Part shown: one piece after another, positions 1 through 6,773 of the stretch
Layout of the letters: the number at the start of each line of letters is the position of its first letter
Position numbering within the stretch: position 1 is the first letter of the stretch
Assembly: GCF_004348335.1 (NCBI RefSeq)
Contig: NZ_SMJW01000063.1
Location: 1-35,082, forward strand
DNA length: 35,082 nucleotides
Origin: Actinomadura bangladeshensis
GTDB taxonomy: Bacteria; Actinomycetota; Actinomycetes; Streptosporangiales; Streptosporangiaceae
Reading direction: 5' to 3'
Position numbers and translations under genes: made by a program
Notes under the pieces: generated by a model
The model's input: only the letters and a program-made list of their open reading frames with translations
The model's database searches: none
What the model was told of the DNA's origin: nothing

Positions 1-127
1 GGATCGCGCCCGGCCGGGGCGGTGTGGCGGTGAAGTCGTGCAGGGCGCGGCGGCCGGCGACGGTGAGGGAGTACAGGCGCTTGTTGGGGCGGCGCTCCTG
101 CTGGACGACGCGGGCCTGGATGAGGCC
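1..127. repeat. Direct repeat copy 1 inside the padR-like gene
   Basis: Positions 1-127 are identical to 304-430 (offset 303 bp, or 101 codons, so the reading frame is kept). Identity stops abruptly after tgaggcc at 127/430. The copy begins exactly at the first base of the window, so its other end is not visible. Confidence 0.95.
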
Positions 128-580
128 GCGGTCGGCGGTGGCGAGGTACTCGTCCTCGGTGCGGCCGTCCAGGACGCGGGCGCGGAGGCGTTCGAAGCGG
201 GCGACCTTGGATTCGGCCCACGTCATGCGCTCGCGGATGGCGTTCATGACCGCGCGGGGGTCGCCCGCGTCCACGGCCTGCACCTGCACCATGAGCTCTT
301 CGCGGATCGCGCCCGGCCGGGGCGGTGTGGCGGTGAAGTCGTGCAGGGCGCGGCGGCCGGCGACGGTGAGGGAGTACAGGCGCTTGTTGGGGCGGCGCTC
401 CTGCTGGACGACGCGGGCCTGGATGAGGCCCTCGACCGCCATCTTGTCCAGTTCCCGGTAGAGCTGCTGCGGGGTGGCCATCCAGAAGTTGGCGGCCCCG
501 GCGTCGAAGCTCTTCGCCAGGTCGTACCCCGATGCCTCGCCCTCCAGGAGCGTGGCCAGGACCGCGTTGCGCAGCGACAT
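1..580 (-). CDS. PadR-family transcriptional regulator, 3' end off the window, internal duplication
   Basis: The frame reads from ATG at 580 toward position 1 with no stop (193 codons visible). The N-terminus begins MSLRNAVLATLLEGEASGYD and continues through ATPQQLYRELDKMAVEGLIQ. This is the PadR winged-helix DNA-binding domain (residues about 1-85, with the wing QQERRPNKRLYSLT). It should be a dimeric cytoplasmic repressor. A helical C-terminal segment typical of PadR (MTWAESKVARFERLRARVLD) follows. At about residue 150 the sequence jumps back to GLIQARVVQQERRPNKR and repeats the wing, because a 127-bp block recurs in frame 303 bp further on. A normal PadR of this type is about 170-200 aa, so the visible product is rearranged or misassembled. 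The ligand is unknown. CGGAG lies just upstream of the ATG, and the divergent neighbour at 727 may share its 146-bp promoter region. Confidence 0.8.
   Translation of the reverse strand, partial: MSLRNAVLATLLEGEASGYDLAKSFDAGAANFWMATPQQLYRELDKMAVEGLIQARVVQQERRPNKRLYSLTVAGRRALHDFTATPPRPGAIREELMVQVQAVDAGDPRAVMNAIRERMTWAESKVARFERLRARVLDGRTEDEYLATADRGLIQARVVQQERRPNKRLYSLTVAGRRALHDFTATPPRPGAI
304..430. repeat. Direct repeat copy 2 inside the padR-like gene
   Basis: This is the partner of 1-127. It encodes the wing and following helix of the PadR DNA-binding domain on the minus strand (GLIQARVVQQERRPNKRLYS and beyond). The copy sits where a PadR protein should have it, so this is the native position. 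Confidence 0.95.
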
Positions 581-726
581 GACTCCGAGCCTAGCGGCGG
601 TGATGGGTGCTTCGGCCATTAATCAATTTCGTGACTATCCGCATGCCCCGCCGTGCTGGACTACCGGGCCTGGCCAGGGCTAGTGTTATCCGCACCTAGT
701 CAACAAGTTTCATATCGGGGGGTCCC

Positions 727-1143
727 ATGCATCCGTTCCGCCGAGCGGTGGAGGCCGGCGACGTCGCGGCTCTGGAGGGGCTGTTCGCGGAGGACGCCGT
801 GTTCACGAGCCCGGTGGTGTTCAGGCCGTACGAGGGGAAGGCGATCACCGCGGCGATCGTGCGGGGCGCGGCGAGGGTGTTCCAGGACATCCGCTACGTG
901 CGGGAGATCGTCAGCGCGGACGGCCGCGACCACGCGCTCGTGTTCCAGGCGACGGTGAACGGCCTCCAGGTTCAGGGCTGCGATTTCCTGCACCTCGACG
1001 AGGACGGCCTGATCGACGACCTCACCGTGATGGTGCGCCCGCTCTCGGCCGCCAAGGCCCTCGCCGAGGCGATGGGCGCCCAGTTCGACCGGATCGAACG
1101 CGAGGCCTCTGGCGCACAGGCGACGGTGGCAGAGCCGCAGTAA
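727..1143 (+). CDS. SnoaL-like / NTF2-fold protein
   Basis: A 138-aa protein, MHPFRRAVEAGDVAALEGLF..., has the layout of the SnoaL-like/NTF2 superfamily: an N-terminal helix pair, then the strand and loop EDAVFTSPVVFRPYEGKAI, and C-terminal strands (VNGLQVQGCDFLHLDEDG, IDDLTVMVRP). These small cone-shaped proteins bind a hydrophobic ligand in a pocket. Members include polyketide cyclases, steroid isomerases and many of unknown function, and the substrate cannot be deduced here. A G-rich ribosome site (ggggggtc) lies just before the ATG. The gene stands alone, divergent from the padR-like gene and convergent with the acetyltransferase at 1160. A PadR-controlled detoxification role would be speculation. 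Confidence 0.8.
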   Translation: MHPFRRAVEAGDVAALEGLFAEDAVFTSPVVFRPYEGKAITAAIVRGAARVFQDIRYVREIVSADGRDHALVFQATVNGLQVQGCDFLHLDEDGLIDDLTVMVRPLSAAKALAEAMGAQFDRIEREASGAQATVAEPQ

Positions 1144-1159
1144 GCGGAGTGTGCGGGGG

Positions 1160-1669
1160 TCAATGGGTGGGGCGGTCGAAGATCAGTTCGCGGCCGTCTT
1201 CCTCGTCCCACTGTTCGCCCATGTAGGTGAAGCCTTGGCCCGCGATCGTGGCGAGGGACGCCCTGTTGTCCGGGCTGATCGTGGCGCGGACGGTCGTGAC
1301 GGCGGGCTCGGCGGCGGCGCGGTCGAGGAGCGCGGCGAGCATCGCGCGGGCGTAGCCCTTGCGGCGGTGGGCCGGGTCGACGGAGTAGGCGATCGTCAAC
1401 GTGCCGTTCTCCGGTGCGCCGTGGAAGCCGGCGTGGCCGACGACGTGCCCTTCCGGCTCCGCGACGGCGGCCCGGACGAGCCAGGGGGCGTGGGAGGGGT
1501 CCCTGCCGAGCTGGGCGAGGCGGAAGGCCCAGAGCGACTTCGCCTCGTCGGTCGTGAAGTAGCCGGTGAGGGGGATTCCGGCTGCGGCGCAAGCGCGCGG
1601 CAGGTCGGCGTCCAGGAGTGCGGCCATCGCGGCGGGCGGGAGTTCTGCGAGCCTGATCGCGGGAGGCAT
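1160..1669 (-). CDS. GNAT-family N-acetyltransferase
   Basis: A 169-aa protein of typical GNAT length. The acetyl-CoA-binding motif A is clear: TIAYSVDPAHRRKGYARAML, with the R-R-x-G-x-A pyrophosphate loop near residues 102-107. Motif B follows in TISPDNRASLATIAGQGFTYMG, the pattern of the RimJ/RimL-like branch that acetylates protein N-termini or small amines. The N-terminal 60 residues (PACAAAGIPL, FTTDEAKSLWAFRLAQL) resemble GNATs that take small substrates. The acceptor cannot be told. ATG at 1669 is preceded by gaaaggagcc, a good ribosome site. It is convergent with the gene ending at 1143 and next to the minus-strand marR ending at 1732. Confidence 0.85.
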   Translation of the reverse strand: MPPAIRLAELPPAAMAALLDADLPRACAAAGIPLTGYFTTDEAKSLWAFRLAQLGRDPSHAPWLVRAAVAEPEGHVVGHAGFHGAPENGTLTIAYSVDPAHRRKGYARAMLAALLDRAAAEPAVTTVRATISPDNRASLATIAGQGFTYMGEQWDEEDGRELIFDRPTH

Positions 1670-1731
1670 AGGCGGCTCCTTTCGGGAGGGGGGCCGAGCC
1701 TACGGCCGGGCGTTCGGCGGGTGCGAGCGAT

Positions 1732-2187
1732 TTACCGGCTCTTCGCGTGGTGGTCGGCGAGGCGGGTCAGCAGGCCGGTGAGCTGCTCGCGTTCGACCGG
1801 GGAGAGCGGCGCGAGCAGCTCGTCCTGGATGCCGGTCAGGACCCCGTCCAGTTCCCGGAGGTGGCGGGTGCCGTCCGGGGTGAGGGTGATGATGTTGCGG
1901 CGCCGGTCGGACGGGTCGGGAGAGCGGTCGACCAGGCCCTTGGCGGCGAGTTCGTTCAGGGCGGCGACGACGTCGCTGCGGTCGATTCCGGTGGTGCGGC
2001 CGAGGTCCGCCTGGCTGGACGGGCCGTACTCGGCGAGGGCGGCGAGCAGACGGTAGTGGTAGCCGCGGGCGCCGGCCGCGGCGAAGCCGGCGCCGACCAG
2101 GCGGTGGCTGTGCGCCGAGACGAGACTGATCAGCCAGCTCGGGGCATGCCGGAGGCGCGCGGGCGTCCGGGCGTCGGCCGTCATCAT
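1732..2187 (-). CDS. MarR-family transcriptional regulator
   Basis: The 151-aa product reads MMTADARTPARLRHAPSWLI and later YHYRLLAALAEYGPSSQADL, GIDRSDVVAALNELAAKGLV and DRSPDPSDRRRNIITLTPDG. This is the MarR winged helix-turn-helix: recognition helix at about residues 68-84 and wing with D-x-x-D-R-R at 90-102. Length is standard. MarR proteins are dimers that usually repress a divergent gene and release DNA when a phenolic or other ligand binds. Here the divergent partner is the NTF2-like gene at 2275, and three short palindromes lie in the gap. ATG at 2187 was chosen because the upstream sequence lacks MarR features; a second ATG is the next codon. Confidence 0.9.
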   Translation of the reverse strand: MMTADARTPARLRHAPSWLISLVSAHSHRLVGAGFAAAGARGYHYRLLAALAEYGPSSQADLGRTTGIDRSDVVAALNELAAKGLVDRSPDPSDRRRNIITLTPDGTRHLRELDGVLTGIQDELLAPLSPVEREQLTGLLTRLADHHAKSR

Positions 2188-2207
2188 GCCGCTCAGTCTA
2201 CGGGCTT

Positions 2208-2262
2208 GTTGGCACGGCCAACGAACGCTAGTGTTGGCCGCGCCAATGTTGGACAAGCCAAT
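2208..2262. promoter_or_regulatory. Three palindromic operator copies between marR-like and NTF2-like genes
   Basis: The 87-bp divergent gap holds GTTGGCACGGCCAAC (2208-2222), GTTGGCCGCGCCAAT (2233-2247) and GTTGGACAAGCCAAT (2248-2262). The shared pattern is TTGGC-N3-GCCAA, perfect in the first two and weakened in the third. Copies two and three are head to tail at 15 bp. The third ends 12 bp before the start codon at 2275. These are the natural candidates for MarR dimer binding and autoregulation. Confidence 0.75.
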
Positions 2263-2274
2263 GAAAGAGTGGTC

Positions 2275-2670
2275 ATGGACGATCGTCAGCAGCTGTCCGC
2301 GCTCGTCAGCCGCCTCGGGCGCTGGCTGGACGACAAGAACTTCGGCGACGGCCGCGCCCTGTTCACCGAGGACGCCGAGGTCCACACCCCCGGCGGCGTC
2401 TCGAAGGGCGCCGACGCCCTCATCGAGCAGGCGCGCCGCAACCACACGGTGCCGACCCAGCACTTCATCACCGACCCGCTCATCGACGTCGACGGCGACA
2501 CGGCCGCGATCAGCGCGAACCTCCTCGTCGTCTTCGCGCACGAGGAGGGGCCGCGCATGCTGGGCGAGCGCTACGACCTGCGGGCCGCCCGGACGCCGGA
2601 CGGCTGGCGCCTCTCCCGGATCCAGGCGCGTCCGGTCTGGGAGGTGGCGAACGCCGCCGACGCGGCTTAG
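2275..2670 (+). CDS. NTF2-like (SnoaL_4-type) protein
   Basis: The 131-aa product starts MDDRQQLSALVSRLGRWLDD and has the NTF2-like layout: an N-terminal helix pair, RALFTEDAEVHTPGGVSKGA, the strand NHTVPTQHFITDPLIDVDGD, and ending WRLSRIQARPVWEVAN. Such proteins in the SnoaL_4 branch are often ring-hydroxylase-beta-like or of unknown function. The ATG at 2275 was chosen because it fits the family N-terminus; an open frame further upstream has no support. The gene is divergent from marR across three palindromes, so MarR control is likely. Its stop overlaps the stop of the convergent SDR gene by 4 bp. Confidence 0.85.
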   Translation: MDDRQQLSALVSRLGRWLDDKNFGDGRALFTEDAEVHTPGGVSKGADALIEQARRNHTVPTQHFITDPLIDVDGDTAAISANLLVVFAHEEGPRMLGERYDLRAARTPDGWRLSRIQARPVWEVANAADAA

Positions 2671-3464
2671 GGGGACGTGAGCGTGTCGGACAGAGCGTGC
2701 AGGCGGGCTCGGGCTTCGGGGTCGTAGGCCTGGTCGTCGGCGCGGGCCTCGCGGAGGCCGTTGAAGAAGCGGCCGGAGACGTCGTCCAAGGCCGGATCGG
2801 TGACGAGGCGGTGCGTGGCCTCGACGCCCTCTTCGAGGGTGCTGGCCGGAGTGGACACCATCTTGGTCGGCATGAAGGTGGCCGGGTGCAGGGCGTTCGC
2901 GGTGACGCCCGTCCCGGCCAGCTCGTCGGCCAGGTCGATCGTGAACAGCACCTGCGCGAGCTTGCTCTGGCAGTAGGCGCCGAAGCTGCGGTAGCGGCGT
3001 TCGAGCATCACGTCGTCGAAGTCGATCGCCTGCTGGCCGAGGCTGCTGACGTTGACGATCCGGGCCGGGGCCGAGGCGGTCAGGGTCGGCAGCAGCAGCC
3101 GTGTCAGCAGGTATCCGGACAGGTAGTTCACGGCGAACGTCAACTCGTGGCCGTCCGCGCTCGCCGTCCACGCGTCCGGCCCGGCGATGCCCGCGTTGTT
3201 GACCAGCACGTCCAGACGCGGATGGTCGGCGCGGACGGCCTCGGCGAGCGCGCGGGTCTCGGCCAGCGACGACAGGTCGGCGCGGTACCAGGACGCCCGT
3301 CCGCCGATCTCCTGGAGGGTCGCCTTGCCGCGCTGGTCGTCCCGTCCGTGGACGAGGACCGTCGCGCCTTCGGCGGCCAGTTGCGCGGCCAGGGCGCGAC
3401 CGAGGCCGTCGGTCGCGCCCGTGATGAGAATCGTCTGCTGATCGATGGGACGCATGTCCTCCAT
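2667..3464 (-). CDS. Short-chain dehydrogenase/reductase (SDR)
   Basis: The 265-aa product is a classical NAD(P)-dependent SDR. It shows the Rossmann glycine motif TGATDGLGR (residues 15-23), NNAG at 89-92, the catalytic Ser in IVNVSSLG (about 140) and Y164-CQS-K168. RADLSSLAE (61-69) places an acidic pair in the adenine pocket, and basic HGRDDQRG after beta-2 favours NADPH. The C-terminal part (FNGLREARADDQAYDPEARA) is like the retinol-dehydrogenase/WW-oxidoreductase-like branch. The alcohol or ketone substrate is not predictable. An alternative start is the Met at residue 4. The minus-strand alpha/beta hydrolase lies 34 bp upstream, so the two genes may be co-transcribed. Confidence 0.9.
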   Translation of the reverse strand: MEDMRPIDQQTILITGATDGLGRALAAQLAAEGATVLVHGRDDQRGKATLQEIGGRASWYRADLSSLAETRALAEAVRADHPRLDVLVNNAGIAGPDAWTASADGHELTFAVNYLSGYLLTRLLLPTLTASAPARIVNVSSLGQQAIDFDDVMLERRYRSFGAYCQSKLAQVLFTIDLADELAGTGVTANALHPATFMPTKMVSTPASTLEEGVEATHRLVTDPALDDVSGRFFNGLREARADDQAYDPEARARLHALSDTLTSP

Positions 3465-3498
3465 CGTGCTCGGCGCACGCCCCGACTGACAGTGCCGG

Positions 3499-4275
3499 TC
3501 AAGGACGGCCGAGGAAGTCCCGGATGAGCTTGACGAACTCGTCCGGCCGCTCCATCGGCACGACGTGCCCGGCGTCCAGCTCGACGTACTCGCTGCCGGC
3601 GATGCCCGCGGCCAGTTCCCGGTGGTTGGCGACCGGGACCGTCCGGTCCTGCGTGCAGCCGATGACCAGCGTCGGCGCCTCGATCTTCGCGAGCAGCTCC
3701 CGGATGTCGAGCCGCTGGAGGAGGTCGAGCTGGCGCAGCCGGGCGTCGGTGGGGCTCATGAAGCCGTGGAACTGCTCGACCGCCTCGTGCCCGAGGCCGG
3801 CCAGGAAGGGCGGGGTGTAGGCGGCCAGGGTCCCGAGCCGGCCGAATGCCTCGGGGTTGCCGGTGAGGCTGAGCCACGCGTCGACCAGCTGCCGGAGGTA
3901 CTCGTCGCCGCCGTGCGCGAGGCCCGCGACGGGGACCAGGCGCCGGACGAGGTCGGGACGCAGCGCGGCGGCCGCGGCGGCCGTCGGCGCGCCCATCGAG
4001 AAGCCGACCAGGTCCGCCGGCCCGCCGCCGACGTCCTCGATCACGGCGTTGACCTGGGTGGCGAGGGCCTCGATGGTCAGCGGCGAGCCGTCGTCCTCGG
4101 CGACGTCGGAGCCGCCGAGGTCCGGCAGGATCACGGTGTGCCGGTCGCTGAACCGGTCGACGAGCGCGTCCCACATGCCGGCGCCGGGGCCGACGCCGTG
4201 GACGAGGACGAGCGCGGGCCCCGAGCCCTCCGTCCGGTAGCCGATTCGGGTGTTTCCAACGGTCAGGTGCGTCAT
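3499..4275 (-). CDS. Alpha/beta hydrolase
   Basis: The 258-aa product has the alpha/beta-hydrolase fold: oxyanion-hole segment LVLVHGVGPGAGMWDALVDR, nucleophile elbow G-F-S-M-G (Ser about 93), acid in CTQDRTVPVA (Asp about 209) and His in AGHVVPMERPDEF (about 237). The family covers esterases, haloperoxidase-like enzymes and C-C hydrolases, and the substrate is unknown. The start at 4275 gives MTHLTVGNTRIGYRTEGSGP, the family's usual N-terminus, and has gggggc before it; an in-frame ATG at 4365 would add an unrelated basic stretch. The gene is divergent from the XRE regulator at 4379, with a perfect 19-bp palindrome between them, and sits upstream of the SDR in the same direction. Confidence 0.9.
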   Translation of the reverse strand: MTHLTVGNTRIGYRTEGSGPALVLVHGVGPGAGMWDALVDRFSDRHTVILPDLGGSDVAEDDGSPLTIEALATQVNAVIEDVGGGPADLVGFSMGAPTAAAAAALRPDLVRRLVPVAGLAHGGDEYLRQLVDAWLSLTGNPEAFGRLGTLAAYTPPFLAGLGHEAVEQFHGFMSPTDARLRQLDLLQRLDIRELLAKIEAPTLVIGCTQDRTVPVANHRELAAGIAGSEYVELDAGHVVPMERPDEFVKLIRDFLGRP

Positions 4276-4325
4276 GCCCCCGACGCTGCCAGCGCGCGGA
4301 CGGCATGAGGAGCGGACCGCTCTTA

Positions 4326-4344
4326 CTAGGACGAACGGTCCTAG
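4326..4344. promoter_or_regulatory. Perfect 7-5-7 palindrome, likely operator
   Basis: CTAGGACGAACGGTCCTAG is an inverted repeat with 7-bp perfect arms around GAACG. It lies between the divergent alpha/beta hydrolase (start 4275) and the XRE regulator (start 4379). It is A+T-rich for this genome and is placed where a dimer could block both promoters. The neighbouring MmyB-type regulator is the obvious binder. Confidence 0.7.
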
Positions 4345-4378
4345 CCTCAACCGGGGCCCGAGCACGGATCATGGGGGC

Positions 4379-5239
4379 ATGGAGATGAACCGCCGCGACC
4401 TCGCCGACTTCCTCCGCCGCTCGCGGGAGCGGCTGCGCCCGGCGGACGTGGGCCTCGCGTCGGGCCCGCGGCGCCGGACGCCGGGGCTGCGCCGCGAGGA
4501 GGTGTCGCAGCTCGCGGGCATGTCCGCCGACTACTACATGCGCCTTGAGCAGGCGCGGAGCCCGCAGCCGTCCGCGCAGGTGTTGACCGCGCTCGCCCGC
4601 GCGCTGCGGCTGACCGGAGACGAGCGCGACCACCTGTACGTCCTCGCCGGGCACCGGCCGCCCGCCGGCCCCTTCGCCGGCGAGCACGTCCGGCCCGGCC
4701 TGCTCCACCTCCTGGACCGGCTGGACGAGACGCCCGCGCACATCATCGGCGACCTCGGGGATCTGCTCGCGCAGAACGCCATGGCCGAATCCCTTTTCGG
4801 GTGCGTCTGCACCGTCGAGGGGCCGGATCGCAACATCATCTGGCGGTGGTTCACCGACCCGTTCGTCCGGGAGGCGTACCCGCCGGAGGAGCACGAGCAC
4901 TACAGCCGCCTGCACGTCGCCGACCTGCGCGCCGCCGTCGCCCGCCGCGGCGCCGACGAACCGGCGCGGGCGCTCGTCGGGCGCCTCCGGGAGGCGAGCG
5001 GCGAGTTCGCGCGGCTCTGGGACTTGCACGAGGTCGCCGTCCGCCGCACCAGCCGGATGCGGGTGCTGCACCCGGAGGTCGGGCCGATCGAGTTCGATGC
5101 GGAGGTCCTGCTCACTCCGGCCGAGGACCAGCGCCTCGTCGTCTTCACCCCGCCGCCCGGCACCGCGGCGTCCGATGCCCTCGCGCTGCTGCGCGTCATC
5201 GGCCCCGAGACCGCGCACCGCAGCCACGTCCACCCCTGA
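4379..5239 (+). CDS. XRE-family regulator with MmyB-like ligand-binding domain
   Basis: The 286-aa product has an N-terminal Xre/lambda-repressor helix-turn-helix (RRTPGLRREEVSQLAGMSAD, YYMRLEQARSPQPSAQVLTA) at about residues 10-80, then the MmyB-like domain of about 170 residues (HIIGDLGDLLAQNAMAESLF, IIWRWFTDPFVREAYPPEE, LVGRLREASGEFARLWDLHE, RVLHPEVGPIEFDAEVLL). MmyB domains have a PAS-like fold reported to bind fatty-acid-like ligands. Such regulators commonly control a divergent SDR or hydrolase, which fits the alpha/beta hydrolase and SDR here. ATG at 4379 has gggggc just upstream; ATG 4385 is also possible. Control through the palindrome at 4326-4344 is an inference. Confidence 0.9.
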   Translation: MEMNRRDLADFLRRSRERLRPADVGLASGPRRRTPGLRREEVSQLAGMSADYYMRLEQARSPQPSAQVLTALARALRLTGDERDHLYVLAGHRPPAGPFAGEHVRPGLLHLLDRLDETPAHIIGDLGDLLAQNAMAESLFGCVCTVEGPDRNIIWRWFTDPFVREAYPPEEHEHYSRLHVADLRAAVARRGADEPARALVGRLREASGEFARLWDLHEVAVRRTSRMRVLHPEVGPIEFDAEVLLTPAEDQRLVVFTPPPGTAASDALALLRVIGPETAHRSHVHP

Positions 5240-5255
5240 GCGCTCCCGCAGGCGG

Positions 5256-6386
5256 TCAGGTGGACGGCCGCAGCCGCCAGAGCGACGTCGTTTCGGCGGC
5301 GCGTGCGGCGTGCAGGGGGTCGTCGGGGTCGGCGGCGCGCGGGTGGACGGGACGGGTGTCCAGCCTCCCCGCGACATCCAGACCGGACGACGCGAACAGC
5401 GCGCGGAGTTCGTCCCGGGTGCGGAGGCCGAGGTGTTCGGCCAGGTCGGACAGGATCAGCCAGCCTTCACCGCCCGGTTCCAGATGGTCGGCGAGGCCGC
5501 CGAGGAATCCGCGGAGCATGCGTCCGCCCGGGTCGTAGACGGCGTGTTCGAGGGGCGAGCTGGGCTTGGCGGGCACCCACGGCGGGTTGCAGACGACGAC
5601 CCCGGCACGTCCCGGCGGGAACAGGTCGGCCTGGACGACCTCGACCTCGCCTTCCACCTTCAGCCGGTTGATGTTCTCCTGGGCGCAGGCAAGCGCGCGC
5701 GGGTCGAGGTCAGTGGCGACAACGCGCTCCACACCGCGACGGGCCAGAACCGCCGCGAGGACGCCCGTCCCCGTTCCGATGTCGAACGCCGTCGCCGTCG
5801 AGGGAAGCGGCGCCTCGCCGACCAGGTCGACGTACTCCCCTCTGATCGGCGAGAACACCCCGTAGTGCGGGTGGATCCGGTCGCCGCCCAACGCGGGGAT
5901 GGGGACGCCCTTCTCGCGCCATTCATGGGCGCCGATCACGCCCAGCAGCTCGCGCAAGGAGACGACGTACGGCTGGTCGTCCGGCCCATACGCCTCCGTA
6001 CAGGCGTCCTGCACGGAAGGTGCCCGGCGTAGCGGGATCACGTGTCCCGGGTCGAACGGGATGAGCAGCATGCCGAGCGTCCGCGCGCGCTGGGCTCGTG
6101 CCTGCCGGTGGAGGTGGAAAGCCTGCACCTGGGACGGTTCCGGCTTGCGCTTGCGCCGCCGCGGCGGGCGGTCGATCCGCCGCGCCATCGCCTGGAGGAG
6201 CTGCCGGGCGTTCTGGAAGTCGCCGCGCCACAGCAGCGCGGTGCCCTCGCAGGCCAGCCTGTAGGCGTCGTCCGCGCGGGTCTCGTCGTCCGCGACCACG
6301 ACGCGGTGGGGCGGCGGGGCACCGCTCTCCGACCGCCAGCGGACGCGATGATCCCGGCCGCCCTCCCGCCAGGAGATGTCGTCCAC
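5256..6386 (-). CDS. Class I SAM-dependent methyltransferase (MTS/RsmC-PrmC-like)
   Basis: The 376-aa product has an N-terminal region of about 180 residues (ALLWRGDFQNARQLLQAMAR, PPRRRKRKPEPSQVQAFHLH) and a C-terminal SAM methyltransferase domain. SAM motif I is AFDIGTGTGVLAAVLARRG, the acidic end of beta-2 is VVATDLDPRALACAQENI, and motif IV is VVCNPPWVPAKPSS. N-P-P-W is the (N/D)PP(Y/F/W) signature of enzymes that methylate exocyclic or amide nitrogens, such as RsmC/RlmG rRNA guanine-N2 or PrmC glutamine methyltransferases. The long N-terminus resembles the paired-domain layout of RsmC/RlmG. Target is not assignable. The start at 6386 (MDDISWREGGRDHRVRWR) faces the YrdB-like gene about 20 bp away. 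Confidence 0.85.
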   Translation of the reverse strand: MDDISWREGGRDHRVRWRSESGAPPPHRVVVADDETRADDAYRLACEGTALLWRGDFQNARQLLQAMARRIDRPPRRRKRKPEPSQVQAFHLHRQARAQRARTLGMLLIPFDPGHVIPLRRAPSVQDACTEAYGPDDQPYVVSLRELLGVIGAHEWREKGVPIPALGGDRIHPHYGVFSPIRGEYVDLVGEAPLPSTATAFDIGTGTGVLAAVLARRGVERVVATDLDPRALACAQENINRLKVEGEVEVVQADLFPPGRAGVVVCNPPWVPAKPSSPLEHAVYDPGGRMLRGFLGGLADHLEPGGEGWLILSDLAEHLGLRTRDELRALFASSGLDVAGRLDTRPVHPRAADPDDPLHAARAAETTSLWRLRPST

Positions 6387-6404
6387 GAGCAGTACGGTAT
6401 CGGG

Positions 6405-6773
6405 GTGCGTCTACCTGGGCCATTGCATGTGCTGAACGAGGGCCTCGCCTTCCTGCTGGAGGTCGCGGCCATCGTCGCACTGGCCTGGTGGGGCTTCACG
6501 GCCGGCGGGAACATCCTCGTCAACATCATCCTGGGCGTGGGCGCGCCGGTGGCCGCGATGGTCGTGTGGGGCCTGTTCGCCGCGCCCCGCGCCCGCTTCA
6601 AGGTCGCGCTACCGCTCATCCTCCTGGTGAAGGCCGCCGTCTTCGGCGCGGGCGCACTGGCGTTCTATGGCGTGGGCCATCCCGCAGTGGCGGTGGCGTT
6701 CGCCGTTGTGGCCGTCCTCAACACCACCCTGGCGACGCTTGACCGCGAAGCCCATTTCCGCACTGCCGTCTAG
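6405..6773 (+). CDS. YrdB-like (DUF2568) integral membrane protein
   Basis: A short membrane protein with four predicted helices: GLAFLLEVAAIVALAWWGF, NIILGVGAPVAAMVVWGLFA, ALPLILLVKAAVFGAGALAF and VAVAFAVVAVLNTTLATL. The pattern LNEGLAFLLEVAA at the N-terminus and APRARF after helix 2 matches the YrdB/DUF2568 family, about 110-120 aa, of unknown function. The start is uncertain: GTG at 6405 gives 122 aa, GTG at 6429 gives 114 aa with an N-terminus closer to the family, and neither has a strong ribosome site. The stop overlaps the stop of the convergent XRE gene by 4 bp. The methyltransferase at 6386 is divergent and very close, so promoters must overlap. Confidence 0.75.
   Translation: MRLPGPLHVLNEGLAFLLEVAAIVALAWWGFTAGGNILVNIILGVGAPVAAMVVWGLFAAPRARFKVALPLILLVKAAVFGAGALAFYGVGHPAVAVAFAVVAVLNTTLATLDREAHFRTAV

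Noticed and set aside
304..430. CRISPR-like or mobile repeat
   Set aside because: Only two copies exist and they encode part of one gene in frame, without spacers or terminal inverted repeats.
1732..3171. Long open frame that would fuse extra sequence in front of the MarR protein
   Set aside because: Only the last 151 codons look like MarR; the front part is antisense to the NTF2-like and SDR genes.
3140..5377. 745-codon open frame on the minus strand
   Set aside because: Translation is Arg/Pro-rich and antisense to well-supported genes (SDR, hydrolase, XRE regulator); it is a high-GC shadow.
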